NCBI RefSeq assembly: GCF_900323545.1
Contig: NZ_OOHN01000008.1
Location: 2,213,517 to 2,277,516 of the forward strand
Length of the DNA stretch: 64,000 nucleotides
Reading direction: 5' to 3'
Origin: Actinomyces sp. Marseille-P3109
GTDB lineage: Bacteria > Actinomycetota > Actinomycetes > Actinomycetales > Actinomycetaceae
Part shown: piece after piece, positions 18,426 to 27,919 of the stretch
Position numbering within the stretch: position 1 is the stretch's first letter
Layout: each line of letters starts with the position of its first letter
The notes under the pieces: model-generated
Seen by the model: only the letters and a program-made list of their open reading frames with translations
Database searches by the model: none
Told to the model about the DNA's origin: nothing
Position numbers and translations under genes: made by a program

Positions 18426-18932
18426 CGTCACCACGTCGATCCCACCCAGGGTGGCCTCTCGTGATTTCTGAGCGATGATGAGCGCCTCCCCTGCCGGAGA
18501 AAACTCTCGGCTCAGCGAATCGACCTCGCCGAGTATTTCCCAGATTTTTCCCAGGGCTCTGTCCATTCTCCTCACAGGGTGATGGCGTTACATAGTGGTC
18601 ACCGCCGGACAGGAACGGTCTCGAGGGTTGGGGAGCCCAGTGACGGATCGCATTTCTGAGACGGCGTCAGGTCATAGGGAGCCTGGCGTCATCGTTCCAG
18701 CGAAGGAGGAACCGCCTCCTCGGGTGCATGGGACCCCGGGTTGCAGGTGGGACCTCGCGAGGCTTGGGCCCGCGGTCCGGGAAATCGGACCGCGGGCCGA
18801 GTCATTTTTCGGCGGTTTTTCAACACCCTCACCTCGCACCATGCCCTCACAGAGCGCTCTCCCCTCCCACCGGCTCACGATGTCAGAGAGTTCATGGATG
18901 TTTTTGATGAGGAGGCGCGTCAGGATAGGAGC
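18426..18932. other. intergenic region after the rhamnose operon
   Basis: 507 bases without a convincing gene. It contains the terminator at 18767-18809 and presumably the promoter of the DUF2218 gene. A minus-strand frame reading into the rhaD 3' end was considered and rejected. Confidence 0.6.
18767..18809 (+). terminator. rho-independent terminator of the rhamnose operon
   Basis: A 13-bp perfect stem (18767-18779 with 18786-18798) and a 6-base loop GGAAAT, followed by a T-run (TTTTT near 18805). It lies about 340 bases beyond the rhaD stop and before the next gene. Confidence 0.8.
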
Positions 18933-19352
18933 ATGACTGACTCAGCACAGCCCGCCTTCTCGCGCCGCTCCACCGCCCGCGTGAGCACCGACCGACCGGC
19001 CCGGTACGGCAAGCAGCTCGCCGGCCACATGGGTCGCAAGATCACCACCGCATGGGACGAGGACACCGAGGCCGGCTCCCTGACCTTCGACCGCGAGGGA
19101 GTGGTCACCGGCGTCGTCATGCTCTCGTCTCACGACGCCGTCCTCCAGCTCGACCTGGCCTCCGACGGCGAGCACCTCGAGCGCCTTGAGCAGGTCACCG
19201 GCATCCACCTGGCCCGTTTCGGAGCCAAAGAGGGAATCGTCGTGAGCTGGCACCGACAGGACGGCACGCCGGGCACCACCCAGGGGCCGCTCACCCCGGA
19301 GGACCTCGAACGCATGCGCGCCGAGCGCGAGGCCCGCAAGGCATCCTCCTGA
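18933..19352 (+). CDS. DUF2218 family protein
   Basis: 139 residues from ATG 18933 with AGGATAGGA ahead. The pattern ARVSTDRPARYGKQLAGHMGRK, SLTFDREGVVTGVV, LERLEQVTGIHLARFGAKEGIVVSWHR matches DUF2218, small cytosolic proteins common in actinobacteria, often near siderophore or iron-uptake genes. No iron genes are visible here. The last 30 or so residues are a charged tail. Function unknown. Confidence 0.8.
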   Translation: MTDSAQPAFSRRSTARVSTDRPARYGKQLAGHMGRKITTAWDEDTEAGSLTFDREGVVTGVVMLSSHDAVLQLDLASDGEHLERLEQVTGIHLARFGAKEGIVVSWHRQDGTPGTTQGPLTPEDLERMRAEREARKASS

Positions 19353-19417
19353 TCGACGCCACCTGCCTCTGCCCCGCTCGGCCCGGGCCGACCTCACTCG
19401 CCTGAGGCGCACGCGGT

Positions 19418-20860
19418 CTACGCGGCCGGCTCCTCGTCGGCGACGGGGTTGCCCACGCGCAGCATGAGGATCAGGCCGGTGGCCAGCACGGCGACGATCC
19501 CGAGGATCCCCCAGTAGTTCGCGCCCTGACCGACGATGCGCGTGCCCAGGTGGATGAAGATGCCGTACATCATGGGCGCCATGAAGGAGACCGCGCGCCC
19601 GGTGGTGGCGTAGAGCCCGAAGATCTCCCCCTCCTGCCCCTCGGGGATGAGACGGGCCAGGAAGGAGCGGGCGGCCGACTGCGCCGGCCCCACACAGGCC
19701 GACAGCACCAGACCCAGCACCCAGAAGACGACCGTGCCGGCGGCGTGCAGGAAGAAGACCAGCATTCCGGTCACCACCAGGATGATGAGACTGGCCATGA
19801 TGACGTTGCGGGGGCCGCACCGGTCGTCGAGCCGCCCGGCGCCGATCGTGGCGATGCCGGCCACAATGTTGGCGACGATGGCGAAAATGATGACATCGCC
19901 CGATGAGAAGCCGAAGGTGTTCTGGGCGATGATGCCGCCGTAGGTGAAGACCCCGGCCAGGCCGTCCCTGAAGACGGCCGCGGCCAGCAGGAACCACAGC
20001 AGCCGCGGCTGGAAGCGGTGGAGCCGAAGCAGAGTGCGCCACAGCAGCTTGTAGGAGGTCAGGATCGATTCCTTGCGCTCCACGCTGTGGGAGACGGCCT
20101 CGTCGGGCTCGACCTCCATACCGGCCCGGTCCCGCCCCGGCTCAGCGGAGGCCATGCCCTCGCCCACTTCCGCGGCGCCGTCGTGGCGGCCCAGACTGCG
20201 GGAGCGGTTGATGAGGACGGGAAGCGCGGACAGGCCGAACCAGGCCGCCGACACGAGCATGGCGATGCGCACCCCCATGCCGGTTCCGGCGGGGAAGGAG
20301 ATCAAGGGGCTGGGGCCCACCAGGGCGACGTAGAGGATGAGCAGCAGGACAATGCCGCCGAGGTAGCCCATTCCCCAGCCCAGCCCGCTGACGGCGCCGA
20401 TCCGGTCCTTGGAGGCCAGGTGGTTGAGAATGGCGTTGTAGTTGACCGAGGCGAGCTCGAAGAAGATGTTGCCGATCCCCAGCAGGACGATGCCGAGCCA
20501 CAGGTAGCCGGGGGCCGGCCGCACGAGGAACAGTGCCGCGGAGACCGCAACCACCACGGCGGTGTAGCCCCCGAGCCAGAAGACGGTGCGTCCGGCCCTG
20601 TCGGAGCGCTGCCCGGTCACCGGCGCCAGCAGGGCGATGAACAGTCCGGCGATCGCCAGTCCGATGGACAGCGCCGACTCGTTGTCCGCCTTGGGCCCGA
20701 AGGAGTCGCTGACCAGGTAGACGGTGAAGACGAAAGTGGTGATGACGGCGTTGAAGGCCGCCGACCCCCAGTCCCACAGGCCCCAGGCGATGACGGGCCA
20801 GGACAGGAGCCGGGTACGGGAGCCGGCCTGCGTCGGAGCAGGCGTCACGATCGTGCTCAT
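19418..20860 (-). CDS. MFS transporter, UMF1/Atg22-like
   Basis: 480 residues from ATG 20860 (MSTIVTPAPTQ). About twelve membrane segments, with WGLWDWGSAAFNAVITTFVF at the start, PVTGQRSDRAGRTVFW after TM2, and ANIVAGIATIGAGRLDDRCGPRNVI in the second half. This pattern resembles the UMF1 (Atg22-related) MFS group; vacuolar relatives export amino acids, but bacterial substrates are unknown. A cytoplasmic loop of about 55 charged residues splits the two halves. It is transcribed toward the DUF2218 gene, and ispD lies upstream on the same strand. Confidence 0.82.
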   Translation of the reverse strand: MSTIVTPAPTQAGSRTRLLSWPVIAWGLWDWGSAAFNAVITTFVFTVYLVSDSFGPKADNESALSIGLAIAGLFIALLAPVTGQRSDRAGRTVFWLGGYTAVVVAVSAALFLVRPAPGYLWLGIVLLGIGNIFFELASVNYNAILNHLASKDRIGAVSGLGWGMGYLGGIVLLLILYVALVGPSPLISFPAGTGMGVRIAMLVSAAWFGLSALPVLINRSRSLGRHDGAAEVGEGMASAEPGRDRAGMEVEPDEAVSHSVERKESILTSYKLLWRTLLRLHRFQPRLLWFLLAAAVFRDGLAGVFTYGGIIAQNTFGFSSGDVIIFAIVANIVAGIATIGAGRLDDRCGPRNVIMASLIILVVTGMLVFFLHAAGTVVFWVLGLVLSACVGPAQSAARSFLARLIPEGQEGEIFGLYATTGRAVSFMAPMMYGIFIHLGTRIVGQGANYWGILGIVAVLATGLILMLRVGNPVADEEPAA

Positions 20861-20967
20861 GGGACAGACGATAGAACCATCCGCGCTCGTGACGATACCG
20901 AAAGGGAAACAGACCTGATCGTCAGTTCTCCCCATCCTCTGAGGAGCGGGCGCACTCTGCCGTCGGG

Positions 20968-21756
20968 CTACTGCGCAAGAAGCAGCTCGGCCAGGGCCAG
21001 GTCCATCGGCGTCGTCACCTTCATGGCTCGCTCGTCCCCTGCGACGACGACGACACTGCCGCCGCAGGCCTCGACCAGGGCGGCGTCGTCGGAGGCGGCG
21101 AGCGACTCGTCCTCAGCCCGCTCGGCCCCGGCTCGGTGGGCCGCGACAAGAGCGCCGGTGGCGAAGCCCTGCGGGGTCTGGACCGCCCGGAGCCGGGCGC
21201 GCCGCGGGGTGCCGACGACGTGCTCGGGCTCGCCTGCCATACCGATCTCGACCTCCTTGACCGTGTCGGTCACGGGCAGTGCCGGCACCACGGCCGCATG
21301 GCCGGCGCGCACGGCGGCGATCACGCGGCGAGTCACCTCCGGCGGCGTCAGCGCCCGAGCCGCGTCATGGACGATGACGACGTCGGCCTGCGGCACCGCG
21401 GCCAGGGCCGCCGCGAGCCCGTGGGCCACCGAGGCCTGGCGCGAGTGCGGCGAGCCGGCCACGACCTCGACCCCGACCGCCCGCCCTGCCGCATCGTCCA
21501 GCACCCCGGACAGCTCGGCGCGGAAGCGGTCGACGTCGTCGGCGGGGGCGGTGACGACGAGGTGACTGACAGCCCCGGAGGCGATGAGTCCCACCGCCGC
21601 TCGCCGCAGGAGGCTGATGCCCCCCACCGGGACGAGGGCCTTGGGGACGTCGGCTCCCAGGCGGCTGCCTGAGCCGGCCGCGGTGAGAACGGCGACCGCC
21701 CCACCCGGAGAGGACCCGGGCGGGGCGAATGGCTCGGATGACGGGATGATGCTCAC
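20968..21756 (-). CDS. ispD: 2-C-methyl-D-erythritol 4-phosphate cytidylyltransferase
   Basis: 262 residues from GTG 21756 (VSIIPSSEPFAPP). It makes CDP-methylerythritol in the non-mevalonate isoprenoid pathway. The nucleotide-binding signature AVLTAAGSGSRLGADVPKAL is near the N-terminus, VVIVHDAARALTPPE carries the IspD family motif HDAAR, and TDTVKEVE and AVQTPQGF are also typical. It lies 49 bases downstream of carD, the classic actinobacterial carD-ispD pair; ispF does not follow here. The frame is open upstream into carD, but that part is not coding. Confidence 0.92.
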   Translation of the reverse strand: MSIIPSSEPFAPPGSSPGGAVAVLTAAGSGSRLGADVPKALVPVGGISLLRRAAVGLIASGAVSHLVVTAPADDVDRFRAELSGVLDDAAGRAVGVEVVAGSPHSRQASVAHGLAAALAAVPQADVVIVHDAARALTPPEVTRRVIAAVRAGHAAVVPALPVTDTVKEVEIGMAGEPEHVVGTPRRARLRAVQTPQGFATGALVAAHRAGAERAEDESLAASDDAALVEACGGSVVVVAGDERAMKVTTPMDLALAELLLAQ

Positions 21757-21805
21757 GAGCAGGACGCTACCCTGTACGCCACCCCTGACCGAGGCACTGG
21801 GCGGA

Positions 21806-22288
21806 TCAGGAGGCCAGGACCTCGTCCAGGCGGGACTCGGCCTCCTCCTCGGGAGTCTTCTGGGCCAGTGCCAACTCGGAGACGAGGATCTGACGGGCCT
21901 TGGCGAGCATGCGCTTCTCACCGGCGGACAGGCCTCGGTCCGTGTCACGGCGAGAGAGGTCCCGCACAACCTCTGCCACCTTGATGACGTCCCCGGAGGC
22001 GATCTTCTCCTGGTTGGCCTTGAAACGACGCGACCAGTTCGTGGGCTCCTCGGTCAGCGGTGCGCGCAGCACCTCGAAGACCTTTTCCAAGCCGGTCTCA
22101 TCGACGACGTCACGTACGCCGATGAGCTCAACACTTTCGGCGGGAACCAGGATGGTCAGGTCACCCTGGGCCACCTCGAGCTGCAGATATGTCTTCTCCT
22201 CACCGCGTACCTTGCGCTGCCGGATATCAATGATCCGGGCGGCCCCGTGGTGTGGGTAGACGACAGTCTCACCGACTTCATAGGTCAT
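21806..22288 (-). CDS. carD: CarD-family transcription regulator
   Basis: 160 residues, the usual length. The N-terminal RNA-polymerase-interacting Tudor-like domain begins [19 protein letters not shown], and a helical C-terminal DNA-binding domain carries [28 protein letters not shown], including the conserved Trp that wedges into the promoter bubble. In mycobacteria CarD stabilises the open complex at rRNA and other promoters. The pairing with ispD is conserved. An unusually AT-rich leader lies at about 22289-22345. Confidence 0.96.
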   Translation of the reverse strand: MTYEVGETVVYPHHGAARIIDIRQRKVRGEEKTYLQLEVAQGDLTILVPAESVELIGVRDVVDETGLEKVFEVLRAPLTEEPTNWSRRFKANQEKIASGDVIKVAEVVRDLSRRDTDRGLSAGEKRMLAKARQILVSELALAQKTPEEEAESRLDEVLAS

Positions 22289-22428
22289 AAGGATGACTCT
22301 CCAGACTGGTTTGCGGGGCTCTAGTTTATCAGGTCATTCTGCGAAAAGATCGGGGAGGTATCTCACAGCGGTCACGGCGATCACGGCCCGGGATCACGGC
22401 GGGAATAGGGCGGTGCACGAGAGGGGGA

Positions 22429-23226
22429 TCAGCGATCAGATCCACTGTCGAGGCGATAGCCCAGGCCTCTGACTGTCGTGATGAGAACCGGTTTGGAGGC
22501 CTCGACCTCAATCCTTCCCCGCAGTCGTTTGACGTGGACGTCCAGGGTTTTGGTATCTCCCTCGTAATCGGGTCCCCACAGGCGCTCGATGATCTGGCTG
22601 CGAGTGAGAACGCGATCGGGATGCCGGAGAAATAGCTCCAGGAGCTCGAACTCCCGCAGCGGCATGGCGACCACCTCGCCGTCGACCCTGACCTCGTGCC
22701 TCTCCACATCCATCCGCACCCGCCCTGCAGACAGGACCTGCTCGGGCTCCTGGGGTACGGCCCGGCTACGGCGCAGGACCGCCTTGAGGCGCGCCAGGAG
22801 CTCCCGGTAGGAGTAGGGCTTGGTGACGTAGTCGTCGGCACCGATCTCCAGGCCGACGATCTTATCCAGCTCAGTGTCCTTGGCGCTGAGCATGATGACC
22901 GGGACGGAGGAGGACCGCCGGATCCGGGTGCACACCTCGGTCCCGTCCAGGCGCGGCAGCATGAGGTCCAGCAGGACCAGATCGATGGGGCCGACGCCGC
23001 CGGGACGCCGGGAGGCCTCGAAGATCTCGACGGCGCGCTGGCCGTCCTGGGCCTCGACCACCTCGAAGCCGTCGCGCCGCAGACCGAGGGCGAGCGGGTC
23101 GCGGTAGTTCTCCTCATCCTCGACCAGCAGGATACGGGTCCGTGCTGACGGCGCCACAGGCGATGCTGCGGACGACGGCGTGGACGACGCTGCGGGCGGG
23201 ACGGCGGACGGTTCTGTCGGGCTCAC
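22429..23226 (-). CDS. regX3: phosphate-response regulator RegX3/PhoP type (OmpR family)
   Basis: 265 residues from a GTG that overlaps the kinase stop by four bases (GTGA), so translation is probably coupled. An Ala/Ser/Pro-rich extension (1-28) precedes the receiver: acidic pair in LLVEDEE, phosphoacceptor Asp87 in LLDLMLPRLDG, conserved Lys in YVTKPYSYREL. The C-terminal winged helix (PLREFELLELFLRHPDRVLTR, DVHVKRLRGRIE, VRGLGYRL) is OmpR-type. It should bind PHO boxes and control phosphate uptake genes. Kinase-then-regulator order and the nearby phoU and gpmA match mycobacterial senX3-regX3. Confidence 0.92.
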   Translation of the reverse strand: MSPTEPSAVPPAASSTPSSAASPVAPSARTRILLVEDEENYRDPLALGLRRDGFEVVEAQDGQRAVEIFEASRRPGGVGPIDLVLLDLMLPRLDGTEVCTRIRRSSSVPVIMLSAKDTELDKIVGLEIGADDYVTKPYSYRELLARLKAVLRRSRAVPQEPEQVLSAGRVRMDVERHEVRVDGEVVAMPLREFELLELFLRHPDRVLTRSQIIERLWGPDYEGDTKTLDVHVKRLRGRIEVEASKPVLITTVRGLGYRLDSGSDR

Positions 23227-24494
23227 GACGCGCTCCTGGCGGACTGGCCGGCGGCGTCGTCTGGATCCCCCTGCGGCGGCCCGTTCGGGACCGGCTCGCC
23301 CTCGCCCAGGCGCGGCAGCACGAGGGTGAAGGTGGAGCCCCGCCCCGGGGCGGACCACAGCTCAACGGCCCCACCGTGGTCGGCGGCCACGTGCTTGACG
23401 ATGCTCAGGCCCAGGCCTGTGCCACCGGTGGCCCGCGAGCGGGCCTTGTCGACACGGTAGAAGCGCTCGAAGACGCGCTCCTGCTCCTCCTTGGGGATGC
23501 CGATGCCCTGGTCGACCACGGCGATGCGCACGATGTCGGGATCCCCCGCATCCAGTGAGACGCCCACCGAGACCCGGGTACGGGGCTCGGAGTACCGGAT
23601 GGCGTTGTCCAGCAGATTGCGCACGGCGGTGGTGATGAGGGCGGAGTCGCCGCGCACCCGCAGTCCCCGAGTGCCCCCGGCCACGAGGGTGATCTGGTTG
23701 CCGTCGGCCTCGACGCGCACCCGGTCCACGGCCTCGGCAACGACGGCGTCGATGTCGACGACCTCGGGCTCGGCCAGGGCGTCGCCCTCCTGAAGGCGGG
23801 TGAGCTCGATGATCTCCTGGACCAGGACGCCCAGGCGGCGGGCCTCCTTGCGCATGCGCCCGGAGTAGTCGCGCACGAAGTCGGGGTCGTCGGCGCCGGC
23901 CTCGACGGTCTCGGCCAGCAGCTGGATCGCGCCGACGGGGGTCTTGAGCTCGTGGGAGACGTTGGCGACGAAGTCGCGACGCATGGCCTCCACCCGGCGG
24001 GCGGCGGTGTGGTCCTCGATGAGGATGAGGACGCGCCCCTGACCGATGCCGGCCACGCGCACCTGCAGGTGGAACTGGCCCGACCCCGGCACCCGCCCCC
24101 TGGCCACCGTGACGGCCGCGTCCTGCGCCTGGCCCGAGGCACGCACCCGGCTCACCATCGCCGCCACGGCCGGCTCGACGACGGCGTCGTCGCGCACGAT
24201 GTTGAAGGTGTAGGCCGAGGCCGAGGCGCGCAGGACCTCATCGTCGTCATCGAGGACGACAACCGTCGAACGCAGGGCGGCCAGCACGGGGACGGTCGTG
24301 TCAGTCCCGGCCAGCCCGGCGAGGTCGGCGGCGCTCGTGGCCGCCCTGCTCTCGCGCCGGGACAGCACGACGCCGATCCCCGCCCCCAGGCACACGAGGA
24401 CCGCGGCGGCGATCACGAGGAGAACGATGACGGTCAGGCCCACCTTTCTAGGGTAGTTGAGACCCGACGGCGCTTCCCGACCAGGACCGCCCAT
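23223..24494 (-). CDS. senX3: phosphate-sensing histidine kinase SenX3/PhoR type
   Basis: 423 residues. One long N-terminal membrane helix (about 18-45), a PAS-like region (about 70-165), then the kinase core: H-box ANVSHELKTPVGAIQ with His181, N-box RNLLDNAIRYSEP, G1 VDQGIGIPKEEQERVFERFYRVD, G2 GGTGLGLSIVKHV. The lack of a large external loop is typical of SenX3, which senses phosphate through the Pst transporter and PhoU. It is divergent from phoU, with about 150 bases between them that must hold both promoters. Confidence 0.92.
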   Translation of the reverse strand: MGGPGREAPSGLNYPRKVGLTVIVLLVIAAAVLVCLGAGIGVVLSRRESRAATSAADLAGLAGTDTTVPVLAALRSTVVVLDDDDEVLRASASAYTFNIVRDDAVVEPAVAAMVSRVRASGQAQDAAVTVARGRVPGSGQFHLQVRVAGIGQGRVLILIEDHTAARRVEAMRRDFVANVSHELKTPVGAIQLLAETVEAGADDPDFVRDYSGRMRKEARRLGVLVQEIIELTRLQEGDALAEPEVVDIDAVVAEAVDRVRVEADGNQITLVAGGTRGLRVRGDSALITTAVRNLLDNAIRYSEPRTRVSVGVSLDAGDPDIVRIAVVDQGIGIPKEEQERVFERFYRVDKARSRATGGTGLGLSIVKHVAADHGGAVELWSAPGRGSTFTLVLPRLGEGEPVPNGPPQGDPDDAAGQSARSAS

Positions 24495-24648
24495 GGGCGC
24501 GCCGCTTGCGACGGCGTCGCGGGGCTGCTGTGCTTAGGACCAACACCCTTGGCGGCAGGCTCGACAGGATCGTCGAGCCGCGCCGTCGAGAGCCGCATCG
24601 TCGACTGGTACGAGCCATCGGCGCCCGCCCGGAACAGGAGCAGCCTCT

Positions 24649-25329
24649 ATGCGCGCCATCTTCAACCAGGAGCTCAAGCAGCTGGGCTCCGACCTCGAGT
24701 CCATGGCCAACCAGGTCGCCACCGCGATCGAGCGGGCCGCGGAGTCCCTGCGCCAGGGGGACATCGTCATCGCCGAGCAGGTGATCGACGCCGACGAGCG
24801 CATCAACGACCTTCAGCGCGACATCGACGACCTGTGTGTCATGCTGCTGGCCCGCCAGCAGCCGGTGGCCGGAGACCTGCGCAACGTCCTGTCCGCGCTG
24901 CGCATGGCGCAGACCCTCGAGCGGCAGGGGGACCTGGCCCGCCACGTGGCCGCCATCGCCCGGGGCCGCTACCCCGAGCCGCCACTGCCCGAGCCGATCC
25001 TGGGACTCATCCTTGAGATGGCGGACCTGGCGGTACGCGCGGGCAAGGACGTCGCCCGGCTCATCTCGACGCGGGACCTGGAGCTGGCGAGCGTCATCCA
25101 GTCCAACGACGCCGAGCTCGACGCCCTGCACCGGCGCTCCTTCCAGATGATCCTGGACCCGGCCCACGACCTAAGCCGGCAGCAGGTCATCGACGCGGTC
25201 CTCATGGGCAGGTTCCTGGAGCGCTTCGGCGACCACTCGACCTCGGTGGCCAGCCGCGTGGCCTACCTCGTCTCGGGGGCCTCCATGCCGGAGACGCACG
25301 ACGCCGAGGACGCCGACGCGCTCCACTGA
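24649..25329 (+). CDS. phoU: phosphate signalling protein PhoU
   Basis: 226 residues, all-helical, two PhoU repeats. Metal-binding-type motifs ERAAESLRQGD/DADERINDLQRDID in the first half and LMGRFLERFGDHSTSVASRVAYL in the second are characteristic. PhoU connects the Pst phosphate transporter to the SenX3 kinase and keeps it in the off state when phosphate is high. ATG 24649 follows a GGAGCAG. It is divergent from senX3. Confidence 0.95.
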   Translation: MRAIFNQELKQLGSDLESMANQVATAIERAAESLRQGDIVIAEQVIDADERINDLQRDIDDLCVMLLARQQPVAGDLRNVLSALRMAQTLERQGDLARHVAAIARGRYPEPPLPEPILGLILEMADLAVRAGKDVARLISTRDLELASVIQSNDAELDALHRRSFQMILDPAHDLSRQQVIDAVLMGRFLERFGDHSTSVASRVAYLVSGASMPETHDAEDADALH

Positions 25330-25381
25330 GCCCTCCGGCCCCGGCCGGAGCCACCCCGGCCGAGGGATGACCGTGAACGAG

Positions 25382-25422
25382 ACGGGCGGCGTCGAACCCT
25401 TTTCAGGTTCGACGCCGCCCGT
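25382..25422. terminator. bidirectional terminator between phoU and gpmA
   Basis: A 17-bp perfect stem (25382-25398 with 25406-25422) and a 7-base loop CTTTTCA, placed between the convergent 3' ends of phoU and gpmA. Confidence 0.85.
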
Positions 25423-25480
25423 GTCCCTAGGCCGCCCGTGTCCTTAGGGGGACGGTCAGAGGACGGACAGCCCGTGGGGC

Positions 25481-26218
25481 TCACTTGCCCTGGTTGGCCA
25501 CCGCCGCGATCTTGGCCTCGGCCTCGGGGTCGAGGTAACGGCCACCCTTCTTGAGGGGCTTGAGGGTCTCCTCGTCGAGCTCATAGACCAGCGGGATCCC
25601 CGTGGGGATGTTGACGCCTGCGATGTCGTCGTCGGAGATGTCGTCCAGGTGCTTGACGATGGCGCGCAGCGAGTTGCCGTGGGCCGCGATCATGACGGTC
25701 TTGCCGGTCTTGATCTCGGGAACGATAGTGCCCTCCCAGTAGGGCAGGAGGCGCTCGAGGACGTCCTTGAGGCACTCGGTGGCGGGGATGGGCTCACCGG
25801 CGTAGCGGGGGTCAGTGTCCTGGGAGAACTCGGAGCCGGGCTCGATGACCGGCGGCGGCACGTCGTAGGAGCGGCGCCACTGCATGAACTGCTCCTCCCC
25901 GTACTCGTCGCGGATCTCCTTCTTGTTCTTGCCCTGCAGGGCGCCGTAGTGACGCTCGTTGAGGCGCCAGTCGCGCTCCACCGGGATCCAGTGGCGGTCG
26001 GCGGCGTCCAGGGACAGGTTGGCGGTCATGATGGCGCGGCGGAGCATCGAGGTGAAGAGCTTCTCGGGGAGGACACCGGTCTCCTTGAGGAGCTCGCCGC
26101 CGTGGACGGCCTCGGCGCGGCCCTTGTCTGACAGCGGGACGTCGACCCAGCCGGTGAAGAGGTTCTTCGCGTTCCATTCGCTCTCGCCGTGGCGGAGCAG
26201 TACGAGGGTGTAAGCCAT
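25481..26218 (-). CDS. gpmA: 2,3-bisphosphoglycerate-dependent phosphoglycerate mutase
   Basis: 245 residues. Interconverts 3- and 2-phosphoglycerate in glycolysis. The phosphohistidine motif [18 protein letters not shown] has His10; the second catalytic His is in [24 protein letters not shown] and the full GpmA length exclude the shorter cofactor-independent-like phosphatases. A gpm gene next to senX3-regX3 is conserved in mycobacteria. Confidence 0.96.
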   Translation of the reverse strand: MAYTLVLLRHGESEWNAKNLFTGWVDVPLSDKGRAEAVHGGELLKETGVLPEKLFTSMLRRAIMTANLSLDAADRHWIPVERDWRLNERHYGALQGKNKKEIRDEYGEEQFMQWRRSYDVPPPVIEPGSEFSQDTDPRYAGEPIPATECLKDVLERLLPYWEGTIVPEIKTGKTVMIAAHGNSLRAIVKHLDDISDDDIAGVNIPTGIPLVYELDEETLKPLKKGGRYLDPEAEAKIAAVANQGK

Positions 26219-26618
26219 GACCCCATCCTGCCAGGATCCCAGGCACGGCGCGAGGACCTGGAGGTCCTAGGAACCCTCTCGGCCCGATCTCTTCAGCAGG
26301 TGCCGGAGAACGTATTCGGTGCGCTCCACGCCGGGCGGGTTCCCGTACAGCGCGGCGACCCGTCCTTCAGCAGGCCGATGGACGCGCACCGCAGGCAGAG
26401 GAGGACGGACAAACTCATCCGTCATAGGCATGAGGCCTCGCGCACCGCACTCATACCTGTCCCCCATGGACGGCACTGATATTCACCCATTGAAAACACA
26501 ATGGTCCTGGTTATGCGCCTCAGTGCATAACCAGGACCATTGTGTGAGGTGGCAATAAGCTCGAGGTTGTCTCGATACTGGGCGCCGGCTCACAGGAGCC
26601 CGTCGCACCCAACCGGCC
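26219..26618. other. intergenic region between gpmA and lsr2
   Basis: 400 bases without a credible gene. It holds the lsr2 terminator at 26496-26545 and, nearer 26220-26300, the presumed gpmA promoter. Confidence 0.6.
26496..26545 (-). terminator. rho-independent terminator of lsr2
   Basis: A 21-bp perfect inverted repeat (26496-26516 with 26525-26545) with an 8-base loop GCCTCAGT. On the minus strand the hairpin runs into GTTTTC, giving a T-run, so it ends the lsr2 transcript. Confidence 0.82.
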
Positions 26619-26948
26619 TCAGTTGTTGGGGTTGACCTCGTAGTAGGCCTTGCGCACCTCAGCGGAGACGCGACCGCGGTCAGAAACCTCCAGACCCTGC
26701 TCACGGGCCCACTCACGAATCTTCTGAGTGTCGGAAGGACCGCTGGAACGACGACGACCAGAACTGCGACGACCGCCGGTGCGACGAGCCTTTCCGACCC
26801 ATTCCTCCAGGGACTCACGAAGAGCGGCGGCGTGCTCGTCGTTCAGGTCGATCTCATAGGTCACGCCATCAAGCGCGAAGGTGACGGTCTGGTTGGCCTC
26901 GGACCCGTCGACATCGTCGACGAGGATGACCTGAGTCTTCTGTGCCAT
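26619..26948 (-). CDS. lsr2: Lsr2-family nucleoid-associated protein (xenogeneic silencer)
   Basis: 109 residues, the family length. The N-terminal dimerisation domain is MAQKTQVILVDDVDGSEANQ and the following strands (VTFALDGVTYEIDLNDEHAAALRESLEEWV). A basic Arg/Gly/Ser linker (about 56-70) leads to the C-terminal DNA-binding domain with the AT-hook-like RGRVSAEVRKAYYE. It bridges DNA and silences AT-rich, often horizontally acquired genes. GGAG lies ahead of ATG 26948. The upstream 600 bases are themselves AT-rich, consistent with autoregulation. Confidence 0.95.
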   Translation of the reverse strand: MAQKTQVILVDDVDGSEANQTVTFALDGVTYEIDLNDEHAAALRESLEEWVGKARRTGGRRSSGRRRSSGPSDTQKIREWAREQGLEVSDRGRVSAEVRKAYYEVNPNN

Positions 26949-27563
26949 GATTCCTCATTCTGATTGGAGGGAGCGGGTCTAAGCACGTATCCCGCTGCGG
27001 ACACCGTTAGATTAAACAATAGTTGCCTTCAATGCAACACGGTATTTTCGCCACCTGCATTACCAACCACGACCGGGCACCCTAATCCAGCACCCACCCC
27101 ACCGACAGGCCCACCTCCTCACCTCCCCGCGCAAGACTGAAAACTGTGAAAGCACTGATGCCCTCCTTTGGAGATCCCCTCAAGATGCGGCCACTCAATG
27201 CTCAACCAACTCGCCCAGCACCCCTGAGAACTGGAGGCCCACGAAGATCATCCGGTCCGCGAATCCATCACTCCCAGAGGGTTCCCAGATAATCGGACAG
27301 GATTCTCCCAGCCTGAAGCGATTGCCTACTAACGCCAGAGACATGCCTTCACACCACAAGGGACAGCCCGCTAAACCAGTAAAATCCCTGAGGCGCCCAC
27401 CCTCCGTGCACGATCATCGATGACGGGCATTTCGACGATGCGGTCGTTTCAGAAAGCAGCACCCGCTCTGCCGCGGAAGGAGGGGCGTGTGTCATAATGC
27501 ACACATAAGTCCGAACCCGGTCAACGCAAAAGCCCCGGGGATGTACCTCCCCGGGGTCGATCG
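26949..27563. other. long AT-richer intergenic region upstream of lsr2
   Basis: 615 bases with no gene I can support. The stretch at about 27005-27055 is markedly AT-rich and should carry the lsr2 promoter; TTGCAT is followed 17 bases later by TAATCT on the minus strand, a weak match. The tRNA terminator lies at 27533-27556. Confidence 0.55.
27533..27556 (-). terminator. terminator of the tRNA-Thr gene
   Basis: CCCCGGGGA pairs with its complement (9 bp, 6-base loop). On the minus strand it is followed by CTTTTGC, eight bases beyond the tRNA 3' end. Confidence 0.8.
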
Positions 27564-27636
27564 AGCCGCCTGTGGGAATCGAACCCACGACCTATTCATT
27601 ACGAGTGAATCGCTCTGCCGACTGAGCTAAGGCGGC
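27564..27636 (-). tRNA. tRNA-Thr (anticodon CGT)
   Basis: 73 bases folding as a normal cloverleaf: acceptor GCCGCCT/AGGCGGC, D-arm GCTC/GAGC, anticodon stem ATTCA/TGAAT with loop CTCGTAA (anticodon CGT, reading ACG), T-arm GTGGG-TTCGATT-CCCAC, discriminator T. CCA is not encoded. Confidence 0.96.
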
Positions 27637-27919
27637 GCTGACGCAAGCAGCAGGGCCGAACATACCGTTCCCGTCCCCATCACCGCAATCCACCAGAACG
27701 CCACCGACCGTGTTCCTCGACACAGTTGATAGCGTCTCTCAGAGCACCGGATCACAAGCACCCAGTGCCCACAACATCCGTCTTCCAGCGCAGGAGCGGC
27801 ACGCACCGAGAAGAGCCCGGACTCGGCTCGGAGTACTCACCGCCTGTGTCAGCCGCACCCGCCAGAGCCCGATATTCTCCGCACATCATTCAGCCGGCCG
27901 ACCTCCCGTAAGGATCTCC

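Noticed and set aside
18425..18575. A minus-strand frame beginning MRRMDRALGKIWEILGEVDSLS that looks protein-like
   Set aside because: Only about 50 residues are plausible before it runs antisense into rhaD; no ribosome site and no family recognised. It could be a gene remnant, but the support is too weak.
26496..26545. 21-bp inverted repeat as an IS terminal repeat or regulator site
   Set aside because: The two arms are only 8 bases apart and are followed by a T-run on the lsr2 side, which fits a terminator.
26483..26818. Frame overlapping lsr2 and its terminator
   Set aside because: A shadow of lsr2 in another phase; the 21-bp inverted repeat is better read as a terminator than as coding.
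27349..27588. Small minus-strand frame covering the tRNA-Thr 3' part
   Set aside because: It overlaps the tRNA and its terminator, and its composition is not protein-like.
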